The position numbers and the translations under genes are program-made. Below, in pieces: positions 49,709-58,197 of a stretch of 64,000 nucleotides of DNA; within the stretch, counting starts at the first letter, position 1, and the number at the start of each line of letters is the position of its first letter. Under the pieces are notes generated by a model. It did no database searches. It saw nothing but the letters and a program-made list of their open reading frames with translations, and was not told the origin of the DNA. The DNA is from Poseidonocella sp. HB161398 (GTDB taxonomy: Bacteria; Pseudomonadota; Alphaproteobacteria; Rhodobacterales; Rhodobacteraceae), in assembly GCF_005870025.1 (NCBI RefSeq), contig NZ_VATA01000016.1, positions 62,001-126,000 on the forward strand. Direction: 5' to 3'.

Positions 49709-49798
49709 TGGCGGAGGAGGTGGGATTCGAACCCACGGTACGCTTTCACGCACGCCGGTTTTCAAGACCGGTGCAATCGACCACTCTGCCACTCCTCC
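49709..49798 (-). tRNA. tRNA-Ser (anticodon UGA)
   Basis: The reverse strand gives a full class II tRNA. The acceptor arm GGAGGAG pairs with CTCCTCC, followed by discriminator G and an encoded CCA (49711-49709). The anticodon stem is CCGGT/ACCGG with loop CTTGAAA, hence anticodon TGA, reading UCA and other UCN codons. It has a long variable arm (GTGCGTGAAAGCGTAC) as expected for serine, and the T-arm GTGGG-TTCGAAT-CCCAC. A terminator follows. Confidence 0.97.
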
Positions 49799-49813
49799 GG
49801 CCGGTCGGACCCT

Positions 49814-49842
49814 GTCATGGCGCCCAATCACGGAGAGGTCAA
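49814..49842 (-). promoter_or_regulatory. Candidate promoter for tRNA-Ser
   Basis: On the minus strand TTGACC (49842-49837), a 17-base spacer and CATGAC (49819-49814) end 15 bases before the tRNA 5' end. The -10 is not consensus, but the position fits. Confidence 0.45.
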
Positions 49843-49924
49843 GCGGCCGGTGGCGCGGCGCTTCCGCAAGCGGGGCGGCCGTGCTATGCCGGAGCCGGTC
49901 TCGCGTAGCAGTAAAGGGTCCCGC

Positions 49925-50365
49925 ATGGCGCTTCTCCAGGAATTCAAGTCCTTCATCTCGCGCGGAAATGTCATGGACATGGCCGTCGGCATCATCGTCG
50001 GCGCCGCCTTTACCGGGATCGTCAACTCGCTGGTCAAGGACATGATCAACCCGGTGCTCGGCCTGATCATCGGCGGGATCGACTTCACCGACATGTCGCT
50101 CAGCCTCGGCAGTGGCGAGGAGGGCGCGGTGCTCGCCTATGGCAGCTTCCTGATGGCGGTGATCAACTTCCTCATCATCGCCTGGGTGGTCTTCCTGCTG
50201 GTGCGGGGGGTGAACCGGATCAAGGACGGGCTGGCCAAGAAGGTCGAAGCCGAGACGGAAACCCCGCCCGAGGCCGCGGCGCTGCCCGCGCCGACCGAGA
50301 CGGAGCTGCTGGCCGAGATCCGCGACCTGCTGCGGGCGCAGGCCGCAGGCAGCGGCGGGCAGTAG
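49925..50365 (+). CDS. mscL: Large-conductance mechanosensitive channel
   Basis: A 146-residue MscL, the pentameric emergency valve that opens at high membrane tension during hypo-osmotic shock. The N-terminal amphipathic helix and first membrane helix [20 protein letters not shown] are hallmark sequence. [20 protein letters not shown] forms the periplasmic loop start, and [20 protein letters not shown] is the second membrane helix. The C-terminal helix bundle ends in [18 protein letters not shown] precedes the ATG. Confidence 0.97.
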   Translation: MALLQEFKSFISRGNVMDMAVGIIVGAAFTGIVNSLVKDMINPVLGLIIGGIDFTDMSLSLGSGEEGAVLAYGSFLMAVINFLIIAWVVFLLVRGVNRIKDGLAKKVEAETETPPEAAALPAPTETELLAEIRDLLRAQAAGSGGQ

Positions 50366-50383
50366 CGCCCGCCGCGCACCGCG

Positions 50384-51094
50384 TCAGTTCCGCGGCGGGA
50401 TGTCGAGCGCGCGCTGCACCTGCGGGCGCGCCAGGAAGCGGTCGCGCCAGGCGGTGACATTGGCGTAGCGCTCCAGCTCCAGCACGGTGTCGACCTCGTA
50501 GGTCGCGCTGAGCGTGCGGATCCACGGCGCGGCGGCCATGTCGGCGATCGAGTAGCTGCCGGTGATCCAGTCGCGCCCCTCGAGCTGGCGGTCGAGCACG
50601 CCCAGAAGCCGCCCTGCCTCGTCGAGATAGCGCTGGCGCGGGCGCGGATCCTCGATCGCGGTGCCTGCGAATTTCGCGAAATAGCCGAGCTGGCCCAGCA
50701 TCGGGCCGAGCCCGGCCATCTGCCACATCAGCCACTGGATCGTCGCAATCCGCTCTTCGGGGCCGCTGCCGATGAACTTGCCGGTCTTCTCGGCGAGGTA
50801 GATCAGGATCGCGCCGGATTCGAAGATGCCGACGGGCCGGCCTTCGGGGCCGTCGGGATCGATCATCGCGGGGATCTTGTTGTTGGGGTTCAGCGACAGG
50901 AATTCCGGGCTCTTCACGTCGGCATCGGCCAGCGTGACGCGATGCGCCTCGTAGGGCAGGCCGGTCTCCTCGAGCATCAGCGAGACCTTGATGCCGTTCG
51001 GCGTCGGGAAGGAATAGAGCTGGATCACGGTCGGGTCGGCGGCGGGCCAGCGGGCGGTGATCGGGAATCCGGCGAGCGGGGAGGGCTCGGTCAT
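50384..51094 (-). CDS. Glutathione S-transferase family protein (YghU/YfcG-like)
   Basis: A 236-residue GST-fold protein close to the nu-class YfcG/YghU disulfide-bond reductases that use two glutathione molecules. The N-terminal domain has VIQLYSFPTPNGIKVSLMLE (about 23-42, the PNG/T-x-N turn replacing the usual Tyr/Ser/Cys). NPNNKIPAMIDPDG has the cis-Pro, and FESGAILIYLAEKTGKF binds the gamma-glutamyl group. The C-terminal domain starts at ATIQWLMWQMAGLGPMLGQL. AAGGAGA lies before the ATG at 51094. It is divergent from the histidine kinase. Confidence 0.92.
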   Translation of the reverse strand: MTEPSPLAGFPITARWPAADPTVIQLYSFPTPNGIKVSLMLEETGLPYEAHRVTLADADVKSPEFLSLNPNNKIPAMIDPDGPEGRPVGIFESGAILIYLAEKTGKFIGSGPEERIATIQWLMWQMAGLGPMLGQLGYFAKFAGTAIEDPRPRQRYLDEAGRLLGVLDRQLEGRDWITGSYSIADMAAAPWIRTLSATYEVDTVLELERYANVTAWRDRFLARPQVQRALDIPPRN

Positions 51095-51297
51095 GGGGGG
51101 CGTCTCCTTGCGTTTCCGTCCAGACCCTAGCGGGGTTCCGGCAGAAAGCCATCTGCGGCAATGCAGAGGTGGATGTGCGCACCCCGGTCCGGGCGGATTG
51201 TCCGCAAAATCCCGGCGTCGGCGCCACAGGGGCAAAGATTCCGAAAGGAAGCAGGGCCATTCTGGCGCCGGATTGCGGACGGGGCGTGCGGAGGACC

Positions 51298-52977
51298 ATG
51301 GCAAGAGGGAGCTCGGGAGGGGACCTGGCGGAGCGGGAGGAGGCGCGCCGCGCTGCGGTGGCGCGGGCGCTGCGCCTGTCCTTCCGCCTGTCGGCGGCCG
51401 TGATGCTGCTGGCCGGATCGGTTCTGGTCTTCGGCTGGGGCTTCGGCATCGACAGGATCACGCGGGTCGTGCCGGGCTGGCCGGCGCTGGTGCCGGGCAC
51501 GGCGCTGCTTTTCCTGCTGGCGGGCGGCGCGGTCGCCGTCTGGACGCAGAGGCAGCGCCCGGTCGTGCCCCTGGCCGCCGGGCTGGCGATGCTGGCGCTG
51601 CTGGGCAGCGGCGCGCTCGGCCGGGTCCTCGCCGGGGCGGTGCCCGCGCAGGACGGCATGTCGCTGACCACGCGGCTCAGCTTCCTCCTGGTCGCGCTGG
51701 CGCTCTGCGCGCTGCCGTCGCGGCGCGCGGCGGCGCAGGCCTGGGTGCAGGGGCTGATGCTCTCGGCACTGGTGCTGTCGCAGGTCGGGCTGCTCGGGTA
51801 TCTCTTCGACAGCGGCTTCGTCTTCGGCAGCCTGCTCTTCTCCAGGCTCTCCCTGCCGAGCGCGGCCTGCTTCGTGATGCTGCAGCTCGCGGTGATGCTG
51901 GCGGTGCGGCAGCCGGGCCGGGTGCATCTGCTCTTCCTGTCCGGGCCGGGCAGCCAGATCCTGCGCCTGCTCCTGCCCGCGCTGCTGGCCGGAATGGCGG
52001 CGATCTGGCTGGGCTGCGGCCTGGCGGCGGAGCGGGGCGCGATCTCGCCGCGCTTCGGCATGGCGGTGATGGCGCTGGCCTCGGGCTGGTACTGCCTCTT
52101 CGGCCTGGTCGCGATGGCCGGACGGCTGAACCGCGCGGCGGAGCGCGAGCATGACGCGCTCGCCCGGCTGCACGACCAGGCGCTCGGCCTCTCCCGGGCG
52201 GAGGCGCTGGCGGCGCGGCTGCAGAAGGCCAGCGCGCTCGGCCGCATCGCCGGGGGCGTGGCGCATGATTTCAACAACCTGCTGACGGTGATCCGCGGCA
52301 ATCTCGACCTCGTCGCCGAGGCGCGCAGCCAGGAGGAGACGCGCCGCTTCCTGCTCGACGCGCAGGCCGCGACCGAGCGCGGGGCAGAACTGACGCAGAA
52401 GCTCCTCTCCTATGGCGGCAAGCTGGTGCTCGATGCCGAGGCGCTGATGCTCGACCGCAAGATCCGCTACCTCGAAGGCATGCTGCGGCGCTTCATCCCC
52501 GGCACGATCCGCCTGTCGGTGGAGCTGGGCTCGGGGCGCCGCTGGATCTTCAGCGACCGCGGCCAGCTGGAGCAGGCGGTGATCAGCCTGGTGGCGAATG
52601 CCTGCGACGCGGTCGGCAGCGCGGGCAGCATCCAGATCAGCACCGGCTACTGCCCGCAGCCGCCCCGGGACGCGCCCGAGCTGGCGGCGGGCAGCTATCT
52701 TTTTGTCGAGGTGCGCGATGACGGGGCGGGGATGTCGCCCGACGTGCTCGACCGCGCGACCGATCCGTTCTTCACCACAAAGGACGAGGCGTCCTGCTCG
52801 GGGCTGGGCCTATCCATGGTGCACGGCTTCTGCCGCCAGTCGGGCGGGTACCTGCAGCTGGAGAGCGTCCCGGGGCAGGGCACGGTGGCGACCATCTACC
52901 TGCCCGAGGCCGCGGCGGGCCAGGCGGCGGGGCGGTCCGATCTGCCGGAGGGGGCGTCGCTGCGCGGTGCCGGCTAG
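51298..52977 (+). CDS. Membrane sensor histidine kinase (orphan)
   Basis: A 559-residue histidine kinase. Residues about 25-290 form roughly eight membrane helices (for example LSAAVMLLAGSVLVFGWGFG and GTALLFLLAGGAVAVW), a membrane-embedded sensor with no recognised periplasmic domain. A short coiled linker leads to the phospho-acceptor box RIAGGVAHDFNNLLTVIRGN (His about 323). The ATPase domain has the N box SLVANACDAV, G1 VRDDGAGMSPDVLD, F box DPFFTTKDEA and G2 SGLGLSMVHGF. No response regulator is adjacent. The ATG at 51298 has GGAGG 5 bases upstream; the longer frame is rejected. Confidence 0.92.
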   Translation: MARGSSGGDLAEREEARRAAVARALRLSFRLSAAVMLLAGSVLVFGWGFGIDRITRVVPGWPALVPGTALLFLLAGGAVAVWTQRQRPVVPLAAGLAMLALLGSGALGRVLAGAVPAQDGMSLTTRLSFLLVALALCALPSRRAAAQAWVQGLMLSALVLSQVGLLGYLFDSGFVFGSLLFSRLSLPSAACFVMLQLAVMLAVRQPGRVHLLFLSGPGSQILRLLLPALLAGMAAIWLGCGLAAERGAISPRFGMAVMALASGWYCLFGLVAMAGRLNRAAEREHDALARLHDQALGLSRAEALAARLQKASALGRIAGGVAHDFNNLLTVIRGNLDLVAEARSQEETRRFLLDAQAATERGAELTQKLLSYGGKLVLDAEALMLDRKIRYLEGMLRRFIPGTIRLSVELGSGRRWIFSDRGQLEQAVISLVANACDAVGSAGSIQISTGYCPQPPRDAPELAAGSYLFVEVRDDGAGMSPDVLDRATDPFFTTKDEASCSGLGLSMVHGFCRQSGGYLQLESVPGQGTVATIYLPEAAAGQAAGRSDLPEGASLRGAG

Positions 52978-53020
52978 CGGCGGGCGCAAGAGCGGCGGGA
53001 ACAAACAAGAGCGGCGGCAC

Positions 53021-53052
53021 AAAAAGGAAGACCCCCGCCGAAGCGAGGGTCT
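53021..53052 (-). terminator. Terminator after rpsU
   Basis: On the minus strand AGACCCTCGC-TTCG-GCGGGGGTCT (10-bp stem, one wobble, UUCG tetraloop) is followed by TCCTTTTT. Confidence 0.9.
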
Positions 53053-53097
53053 GCCTGAAACCTTGATGCTGACGCATCTGGTTCGCGGTCGATCGGC

Positions 53098-53304
53098 TTA
53101 AAGCAGACCTTCGCGCTGAGCCTTCTTGCGCGCGAGCTTGCGCGCACGGCGGATCGCCTCGGCTTTTTCGCGTGCCTTCTTCTCCGACGGCTTCTCGAAG
53201 TGCTGCTTGAGTTTCATCTCACGAAACACGCCTTCGCGCTGCAGCTTCTTCTTCAGTGCGCGGAGCGCCTGGTCGACATTGTTGTCGCGAACACTAACCT
53301 GCAT
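53098..53304 (-). CDS. rpsU: 30S ribosomal protein S21
   Basis: A 68-residue bS21, a small very basic ribosomal protein on the platform of the 30S subunit near the anti-Shine-Dalgarno helix. The sequence [40 protein letters not shown] and the Arg/Lys-rich helical tail ([17 protein letters not shown]) are typical. It is divergent from the COQ9 gene and has a strong terminator. Confidence 0.97.
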   Translation of the reverse strand: MQVSVRDNNVDQALRALKKKLQREGVFREMKLKQHFEKPSEKKAREKAEAIRRARKLARKKAQREGLL

Positions 53305-53419
53305 TCTGGTGTCACCACCCTTCCTGTTAGAGTTGCATTTTCAGCAGGAGGCGTCCCTATAGCAAGGGAATCCGGGACTGTCCAGAGCTGCAGCCCGGCA
53401 GAATGAAGAGGAAAAGACG

Positions 53420-54124
53420 ATGGAAGTGTCTGAAAACTCCCATGCGGATGTCAAGGACCGCCTGCTGGAGGCGATCCTGCCCCATGTCGTCTTCGATGGC
53501 TGGTCGGAGGCGAGCTTTGCCGCGGCGATCGCCGATTCGGAGACCGCCCCGGCGCTGGCGCGGGCGGTCTGTCCGCGGGGCGCGGTCGATCTGGCGCTGG
53601 CCTTCCATGATGCGGGCGACCGCGAGATGCTGCGCCGCCTGGCCGGGGAGGATCTGGAGGGGATGCGCTTCCGCGACCGGATCGCCCGGGCCGTGCGGAT
53701 CCGGCTGGAGCTGGTCGAGGACAAGGAGGCGGTGCGCCGCGGCGCGACGCTTTTCGCGCTGCCGCCCTATGCGCCGGATGGGGCGAAGGCGCTCTGGAGC
53801 ACGGTCGACCATATCTGGACCGCGCTCGGCGACAGCTCGGACGACGTCAACTGGTACACCAAGCGCGCGACGCTCGCCGGGGTATACAGCGCGACGCTGC
53901 TCTACTGGCTGGGCGATGACAGTCCCGAGCACCAGCGCACCTGGCGCTTCCTCGACCGGCGCATCGACGAGGTGATGCAGATCGAGGCAGTCAAGAAGAA
54001 GGTCAACGACAATGCGCTGCTGCGTCCTCTTCTGGCCGGACCGAAATGGGCGCTAAGTCTGGTCAAGGCGCCCGGCCGCAAGCCCGGGGCCGCGATGCCG
54101 GGCTCGCTGAAGACCCCGCGCTGA
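53420..54124 (+). CDS. COQ9 family protein
   Basis: A 234-residue COQ9-type protein. Eukaryotic COQ9 is a lipid-binding TetR-like fold that presents ubiquinone precursors to the hydroxylase COQ7; alphaproteobacterial members are thought to act similarly in ubiquinone synthesis. The helical N-terminus VKDRLLEAILPHVVFDGWSE is followed by FALPPYAPDGAKALWSTVDH, then IWTALGDSSDDVNWYTKRAT and LAGVYSATLLYWLGDDSPEH, the diagnostic COQ9 segment. It ends with a basic tail. It is followed 22 bases later by a quinone oxidoreductase gene. Confidence 0.93.
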   Translation: MEVSENSHADVKDRLLEAILPHVVFDGWSEASFAAAIADSETAPALARAVCPRGAVDLALAFHDAGDREMLRRLAGEDLEGMRFRDRIARAVRIRLELVEDKEAVRRGATLFALPPYAPDGAKALWSTVDHIWTALGDSSDDVNWYTKRATLAGVYSATLLYWLGDDSPEHQRTWRFLDRRIDEVMQIEAVKKKVNDNALLRPLLAGPKWALSLVKAPGRKPGAAMPGSLKTPR

Positions 54125-54146
54125 GGAAAGACCGAAGGAGCCTCCG

Positions 54147-55139
54147 ATGACCCTGCCCGAAACCATGCGCGCCGTGGAGATTTCCGCCCCCGGCGGTCCC
54201 GAGGTGCTGACGCCCGCGACCCGCCCGGTGCCGGAGCCGAAGGCCGGCCAGGTGCTGCTGCGCGTCCACTGGGCCGGGGTGAACCGCCCCGATGCGCTGC
54301 AGCGTGCCGGTTCCTACAACCCGCCGCCGGGCGCCTCCGACCTGCCGGGGCTCGAGGCCTCGGGCGAGATCGTCGCGCTCGGCGCGGGCGTCTCCGGCTG
54401 GTCGGTGGGCGACCGGGTCTGCGCGCTGCTGCCGGGCGGGGGCTATGCGGAATACGTGGCGACCCCGGCGGCGCATTGCCTGCCGCTGCCCGCGGGCATG
54501 GGGATGCGCGAGGCGGCCTGCCTGCCCGAGACCTATTTCACCGTCTGGACCAATGTCTTCGACCGCGGCGGCTTGACGGCGGGAGAGCGGTTCGTGATCC
54601 ATGGCGGCTCCTCCGGCATCGGCACGACGGCGATCCAGCTGGCGGCGGCACGCGGCGCGCGGGTCTTCGCCACCGCCGGGAGCGCCGCGAAATGCGCCGC
54701 CTGCCTGGAGCTCGGCGCCGAGCGCGCGATCAACTACCGCGAGGAGGATTTCGTCGAGGTCATGAAATCCGAGGGCGGGGCGCAGCTGATCCTCGACATG
54801 GTCGGCGGCAGCTACATCCCGCGCAACATCCGCGCGCTGGCCGATGACGGGCGGCTGGTGATGATCGCCTTCCTCGAGGGTCCGAAGGCCGAGCTGAACT
54901 TCGCCCAGATCATGGCCCGGCGGCTGACGGTCACCGGCTCCACCCTGCGGCCGCAATCCGATCTGGCCAAGGCCCGGATCGCCGAGGCGCTGCGCGCCGA
55001 GGTCTGGCCGCTTCTCTCGGCGGGGCGGATCGCGCCGGTGATGGACAGCGAGTTCCCGCTGGAAGAGGCGGCGGCGGCACATGCCCGCATGGAAGGCAGC
55101 GGCCATATCGGCAAGATCGTGCTGAAGGTCGCGGGCTAG
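54147..55139 (+). CDS. NAD(P)H-quinone oxidoreductase (QOR/PIG3 type, MDR superfamily)
   Basis: A 330-residue medium-chain reductase without zinc ligands, of the quinone oxidoreductase/PIG3 type. The N-terminal GroES-like part has VHWAGVNRPDALQRAGSYNP, PPGASDLPGLEASGEIVALG and GDRVCALLPGGGYAEYV. The NADPH-binding Rossmann fold is FVIHGGSSGIGTTAIQLAAA (about 149-168). It ends HARMEGSGHIGKIVLKVAG, as in the family. It reduces quinones or enals with NADPH; the physiological substrate is uncertain. It is second in the COQ9-QOR-sulfotransferase run. Confidence 0.93.
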   Translation: MTLPETMRAVEISAPGGPEVLTPATRPVPEPKAGQVLLRVHWAGVNRPDALQRAGSYNPPPGASDLPGLEASGEIVALGAGVSGWSVGDRVCALLPGGGYAEYVATPAAHCLPLPAGMGMREAACLPETYFTVWTNVFDRGGLTAGERFVIHGGSSGIGTTAIQLAAARGARVFATAGSAAKCAACLELGAERAINYREEDFVEVMKSEGGAQLILDMVGGSYIPRNIRALADDGRLVMIAFLEGPKAELNFAQIMARRLTVTGSTLRPQSDLAKARIAEALRAEVWPLLSAGRIAPVMDSEFPLEEAAAAHARMEGSGHIGKIVLKVAG

Positions 55140-55171
55140 CCGCCCGCCCGGGCAGCCAGAGGAGACAGCCG

Positions 55172-55786
55172 GTGCCGTTCATCGAGACCGGGGGAAAGCG
55201 CATTTTCTTCGTCCACATCCCCAAGACCGGGGGCCAGACCGTCGAGGCCTGGCTTGCCGGGCTGGGTCCCCTGCGCCTGCACAGCGTCGGCCTTCCGGCC
55301 GCGCTGAACTGCACGCCGCAGCATCTGCGATGGCTCGACGTGACGCAGATCTTCGGCGAGGACGCCTTCGACTATGCCTTTGCCGTGGTCCGCAATCCCT
55401 TCGCCCGGCTGGAAAGCGAATACCGCATGGCCTGGATCCAGGCGAAGCAGGGCTTCTTCCGTGCCGCGCCGCGCTTCTCGCTCTGGCTGGAGCAGGCGCT
55501 CGACGCCTACGAGGACAATCCGTTCAGCCTCGACAACCACCTCCGCCCGAGTTCGGCCTTCCTTGGCCGCGAGGTGGAGGTGTTCCGCTTCGAGGACGGG
55601 CTGGCGCAGGCGGTGGCCAGCGTGGCGGAACGCACCGGGCTTGCCGCCCCCGCGGCGCTGCCGCACGAGAACGCCTCGGCCGGGTTCGAGGGCGAGATCC
55701 GCTGGGACATTCCGCTGGTCGACCGGGTGGCGCAGATTTATGCCGACGATTTGAGACGATTCGGCTACGTCCCGCCCGAGATCTGA
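55172..55786 (+). CDS. Sulfotransferase family 2-like protein
   Basis: A 204-residue cytoplasmic protein of the sulfotransferase family 2 fold. The 5'-phosphosulfate-binding loop is IFFVHIPKTGGQTVEAWLAG (about 11-30) and the 3'-phosphate-binding part is YAFAVVRNPFARLESEYRMA (about 68-87). These are the two PAPS-binding signatures. The acceptor is unknown; relatives sulfate carbohydrates or small molecules. GTG start at 55172 with GAGGAGA upstream. It follows the quinone oxidoreductase by 32 bases, probably in the same transcript. Confidence 0.87.
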   Translation: MPFIETGGKRIFFVHIPKTGGQTVEAWLAGLGPLRLHSVGLPAALNCTPQHLRWLDVTQIFGEDAFDYAFAVVRNPFARLESEYRMAWIQAKQGFFRAAPRFSLWLEQALDAYEDNPFSLDNHLRPSSAFLGREVEVFRFEDGLAQAVASVAERTGLAAPAALPHENASAGFEGEIRWDIPLVDRVAQIYADDLRRFGYVPPEI

Positions 55787-55891
55787 GCGCCAGGACGGCC
55801 TTTCCGGCGCCAGGGCGGCGCGGACATGCGGAAAACCGGCGGTGCCATGCGGGCCGCCGCGGCGGGCCATGCCTGCGCAGGACGGCGGCTT

Positions 55892-55917
55892 AAGCTGCAC
55901 TGCAGCTTCGCTTTTTC
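55892..55917 (+). terminator. Terminator downstream of the sulfotransferase gene
   Basis: AAGCTGC-ACT-GCAGCTT (7-bp perfect stem) is followed by CGCTTTTT. It lies about 105 bases after the stop codon. Confidence 0.65.
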
Positions 55918-56004
55918 TGCGGGTGCGAAATGTATGCCGATGTGTCCAGAATGCCTTGACTTCTCTGGCGGCGCCCTTGCAGGGCAGCCATGCATTTTTG
56001 ACGG

Positions 56005-56034
56005 TTGATTCCAGTCACGCGGGTTTTCTATTCT
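56005..56034 (+). promoter_or_regulatory. Candidate promoter for the small secreted protein gene
   Basis: TTGATT (56005-56010), 18 bases, TATTCT (56029-56034), in a locally A+T-rich stretch about 85 bases before the ATG at 56118. Confidence 0.4.
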
Positions 56035-56117
56035 GCGTTGCAGCATCAGCCGGAACTTCGCGTCCGGCATGTGCCCAGAAGGGGCACGCCTCCCGAAATC
56101 CGAGACGAGATATCCAG

Positions 56118-56459
56118 ATGACCCGCATTCTCCTTGCCGCCGCCCTTGCCCTCTCCGCTACAGCAGCCGCTGCCGACGAAGTCACCCTCTCCAAGCCGCT
56201 GGCCGGTGCCGCGCTGCATGAAGGCGGCGTCGACATGTCGGTTTACTGGGTCGAGGCCGCAGCGGGCTACGAAGTCGTTGCCACCTACCAGGGCCAGGCC
56301 GATGCCCAGCCCGCGCGCATCGCGATGGTGCTGGCCGATGGCGACCGCGTGACCTTCGGCCTGCCCGGGGCCCGCGGCCTTCTCTACAGCTTTGCCCGCG
56401 ACGGCGGTGCCGTAACCGTATCCGGCAGCCGCATCGGCGTCGACCTGGCAGAAGGCTGA
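56118..56459 (+). CDS. Small secreted hypothetical protein
   Basis: A 113-residue protein with a clear signal peptide (MTRILLAAALALSATAAAAD, cleavage after AAA) and a mature part of about 94 residues rich in short beta-strands, such as DMSVYWVEAAAGYEVVATYQ and RIAMVLADGDRVTFGLPGA. There are no cysteines and no known domain. It looks like a small periplasmic beta-sandwich. It is flanked by its own promoter-like region and terminator, so it is a single-gene unit. Function unknown. Confidence 0.8.
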   Translation: MTRILLAAALALSATAAAADEVTLSKPLAGAALHEGGVDMSVYWVEAAAGYEVVATYQGQADAQPARIAMVLADGDRVTFGLPGARGLLYSFARDGGAVTVSGSRIGVDLAEG

Positions 56460-56532
56460 TCGGCGCGGCGCCTGCGGGCGCCCTGTGCCGAGGCGGTGCG
56501 CGTCTTCCCCCAGGGGCGCGCACCGCTGCGTG

Positions 56533-56562
56533 ATCCGGCAGGCGGAAAACCTGCCGGATTTC
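56533..56562 (+). terminator. Terminator after the small secreted protein gene
   Basis: ATCCGGCAGG and CCTGCCGGAT form a perfect 10-bp stem around CGGAAAA, followed by TTTCGCATTT. Confidence 0.75.
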
Positions 56563-56572
56563 GCATTTCCGC

Positions 56573-56600
56573 TTCACTCCCGCGGCTCTTGTGCTTATAT
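56573..56600 (+). promoter_or_regulatory. Candidate promoter for the DUF1013 regulator
   Basis: TTCACT (56573-56578), 16 bases, TTATAT (56595-56600), about 115 bases before the ATG at 56717. The -10 is the most A+T-rich hexamer of the intergenic region. Confidence 0.35.
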
Positions 56601-56716
56601 GACCGGCAACCTCCCCCGACATCGAGGAAGAGCGCCAAGGTCCGGCGCGGCGGAAAACCCCGCCAACGGAACGGGCTTGGCAAATCCGCCGGGGAGCAGA
56701 CGGAAGGACAAGGACC

Positions 56717-57493
56717 ATGGACAAACCGATTCACGCGAAGGCCACTGCCGTCTGGCTGGTGGAGAACACGACCCTCAGCTTCAAGCAGATCGCGGAATTC
56801 TGCGGCTTCCACGAGCTCGAGGTGCAGGGCATCGCCGATGGCGACGTGGCCGGCGGCGTGAAGGGCTTCGATCCGATCGCCAACAACCAGCTGACGGCCG
56901 AGGAAATCAAGCGCGGCGAGAACAGCCCGCTCTACAAGCTCAAGCTGAAATTCAACGCGGCCGCCGTCGGCGAGGACAAGCGCCGCGGCCCGCGCTACAC
57001 CCCGCTCTCGAAGCGCCAGGACCGGCCGAACGCGATCCTGTGGCTGGTGAAGTTCCACCCGGAGCTGGCCGACAGCCAGATCGCCAAACTGGTGGGCACC
57101 ACCAAGCCGACCATCCAGTCGATCCGCGAGCGGACCCACTGGAACATCGCCAACATGCAGCCGATCGACCCGGTCGCTCTGGGGCTCTGCAAGCAGTCCG
57201 AGCTGGACGCGGCGGTGCACAAGGCGGCGGCGAAGCGCGCGGCCGAAGGCATCGTGATGACCGACGAGGAGCGCCGCAAGCTGGTCTCCACCGAGACCTC
57301 GCTGGGCATGGAGACCTCCGAGTCGCGGCTGCCGTCGAACATGACCGGGCTCGAGACCTTCTCGCTGACCGGCGATCCGCGCGGCGATGACGATGACGAG
57401 GATGACCGGCTGGACACGCTGGTCGATGCCGACAGCTTCTTCAACCTGCCGTCGGACCAGCCCGACGACGACGAAGACGACGATCACCGCTGA
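56717..57493 (+). CDS. DUF1013 family protein (TrcR-type cell-cycle transcriptional regulator)
   Basis: A 258-residue member of the DUF1013 family, conserved in alphaproteobacteria and annotated as cell-cycle transcriptional regulator TrcR. The N-terminal half has an HTH-like stretch (AVWLVENTTLSFKQIAEFCG) and GVKGFDPIANNQLTAEEIKR. The centre KRQDRPNAILWLVKFHPELA and DSQIAKLVGTTKPTIQSIRE forms a second helix-turn-helix. The C-terminal 60 residues are acidic and probably disordered, with DDDDEDD and DDDEDDD runs. AAGGA lies before the ATG. The regulated genes are unknown here. Confidence 0.9.
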   Translation: MDKPIHAKATAVWLVENTTLSFKQIAEFCGFHELEVQGIADGDVAGGVKGFDPIANNQLTAEEIKRGENSPLYKLKLKFNAAAVGEDKRRGPRYTPLSKRQDRPNAILWLVKFHPELADSQIAKLVGTTKPTIQSIRERTHWNIANMQPIDPVALGLCKQSELDAAVHKAAAKRAAEGIVMTDEERRKLVSTETSLGMETSESRLPSNMTGLETFSLTGDPRGDDDDEDDRLDTLVDADSFFNLPSDQPDDDEDDDHR

Positions 57494-57499
57494 GCGGTC

Positions 57500-57524
57500 G
57501 GCCCGGGCAGGTCCCGGGCCTTTT
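57500..57524 (+). terminator. Terminator between DUF1013 gene and recR
   Basis: GGCCCGGG-CAGGT-CCCGGGCC (perfect 8-bp stem) followed by TTTT, in the 30 bases between convergent genes. Confidence 0.9.
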
Positions 57525-58123
57525 CATATCCGGGTGCGGGCAGTCAGCGCGGCAGCGATGGTGCCGTCGTCGAGATAGTCGAGCTCGCCGCCCACCGGCA
57601 CACCCTTGGCCAGGGAGCTGACCTGGACGCGCCCCTCCAGCATGTCGGCGATGTAATGGGCGGTGGTCTGGCCGTCGACCGTGGCGCCGAGCGCCAGGAT
57701 CACCTCGGTCACCTCCTCGGCGACGATCCGGTCGGCAAGCTTGGGCAGGCGCAGGTCCTCGGGGCCGACCGCGTCCAGCGCCGAGAGCGTGCCGCCGAGC
57801 ACGTGGTAGCGGCCGCGGAACACGCCCGAGCGCTCCATCGCCCAGAGATCGGCGACATCTTCCACCACGCAGATCTGGCCGGTCGCCCGGCGCTCGTCCT
57901 GGCAGATCGGGCACAGATCCTCGGTGGCGACATTGCCGCAATTCAGGCATTCGCGGGCAGAGGCGGCGACCTCGGCCATGGTCTCGGCCAGGGGCGCCAG
58001 CAGCAGCGCGCGCTTGGCGATCAGATGCAGCACGGCGCGGCGCGCGGAGCGGGGGCCGAGCCCCGGCAGCTTGGCCATGAGCTCGATCAGCGCGTCGATG
58101 GAGGCGGGCGGTTTCGTCGTCAT
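57524..58123 (-). CDS. recR: Recombination protein RecR
   Basis: A 199-residue RecR, which with RecF/RecO loads RecA at gaps in DNA. The helix-hairpin-helix [20 protein letters not shown] is at about 10-29. A four-Cys zinc finger follows, [16 protein letters not shown] (about 58-73), then the Toprim domain with [17 protein letters not shown] and [20 protein letters not shown]. The length is standard. The ATG at 58123 gives the normal start; an upstream extension is rejected. It is convergent with the DUF1013 gene, and uppP lies upstream in the same direction with a gap of 74 bases. Confidence 0.96.
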   Translation of the reverse strand: MTTKPPASIDALIELMAKLPGLGPRSARRAVLHLIAKRALLLAPLAETMAEVAASARECLNCGNVATEDLCPICQDERRATGQICVVEDVADLWAMERSGVFRGRYHVLGGTLSALDAVGPEDLRLPKLADRIVAEEVTEVILALGATVDGQTTAHYIADMLEGRVQVSSLAKGVPVGGELDYLDDGTIAAALTARTRI

Positions 58124-58197
58124 GGCGAGTGGCAAAGCACGGCCAGCCGGGGCTGGCAAGGGGGCAGGGCGCGCGGATGGCGCCCCGCCGGACCGGA

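Noticed and set aside
49158-49749. Minus-strand frames reading through tRNA-Ser
   Set aside because: They are the typical spurious frames created by tRNA sequence (GFESHLLRH-like readings) and overlap the tRNA or the DUF3883 gene.
48107-49798. Integrated element at tRNA-Ser with flanking att repeat
   Set aside because: No integrase was found and no second copy of the tRNA 3' end (TGGCGGAGGAGGTGGGATTC) was seen between 48.1 kb and the tRNA.
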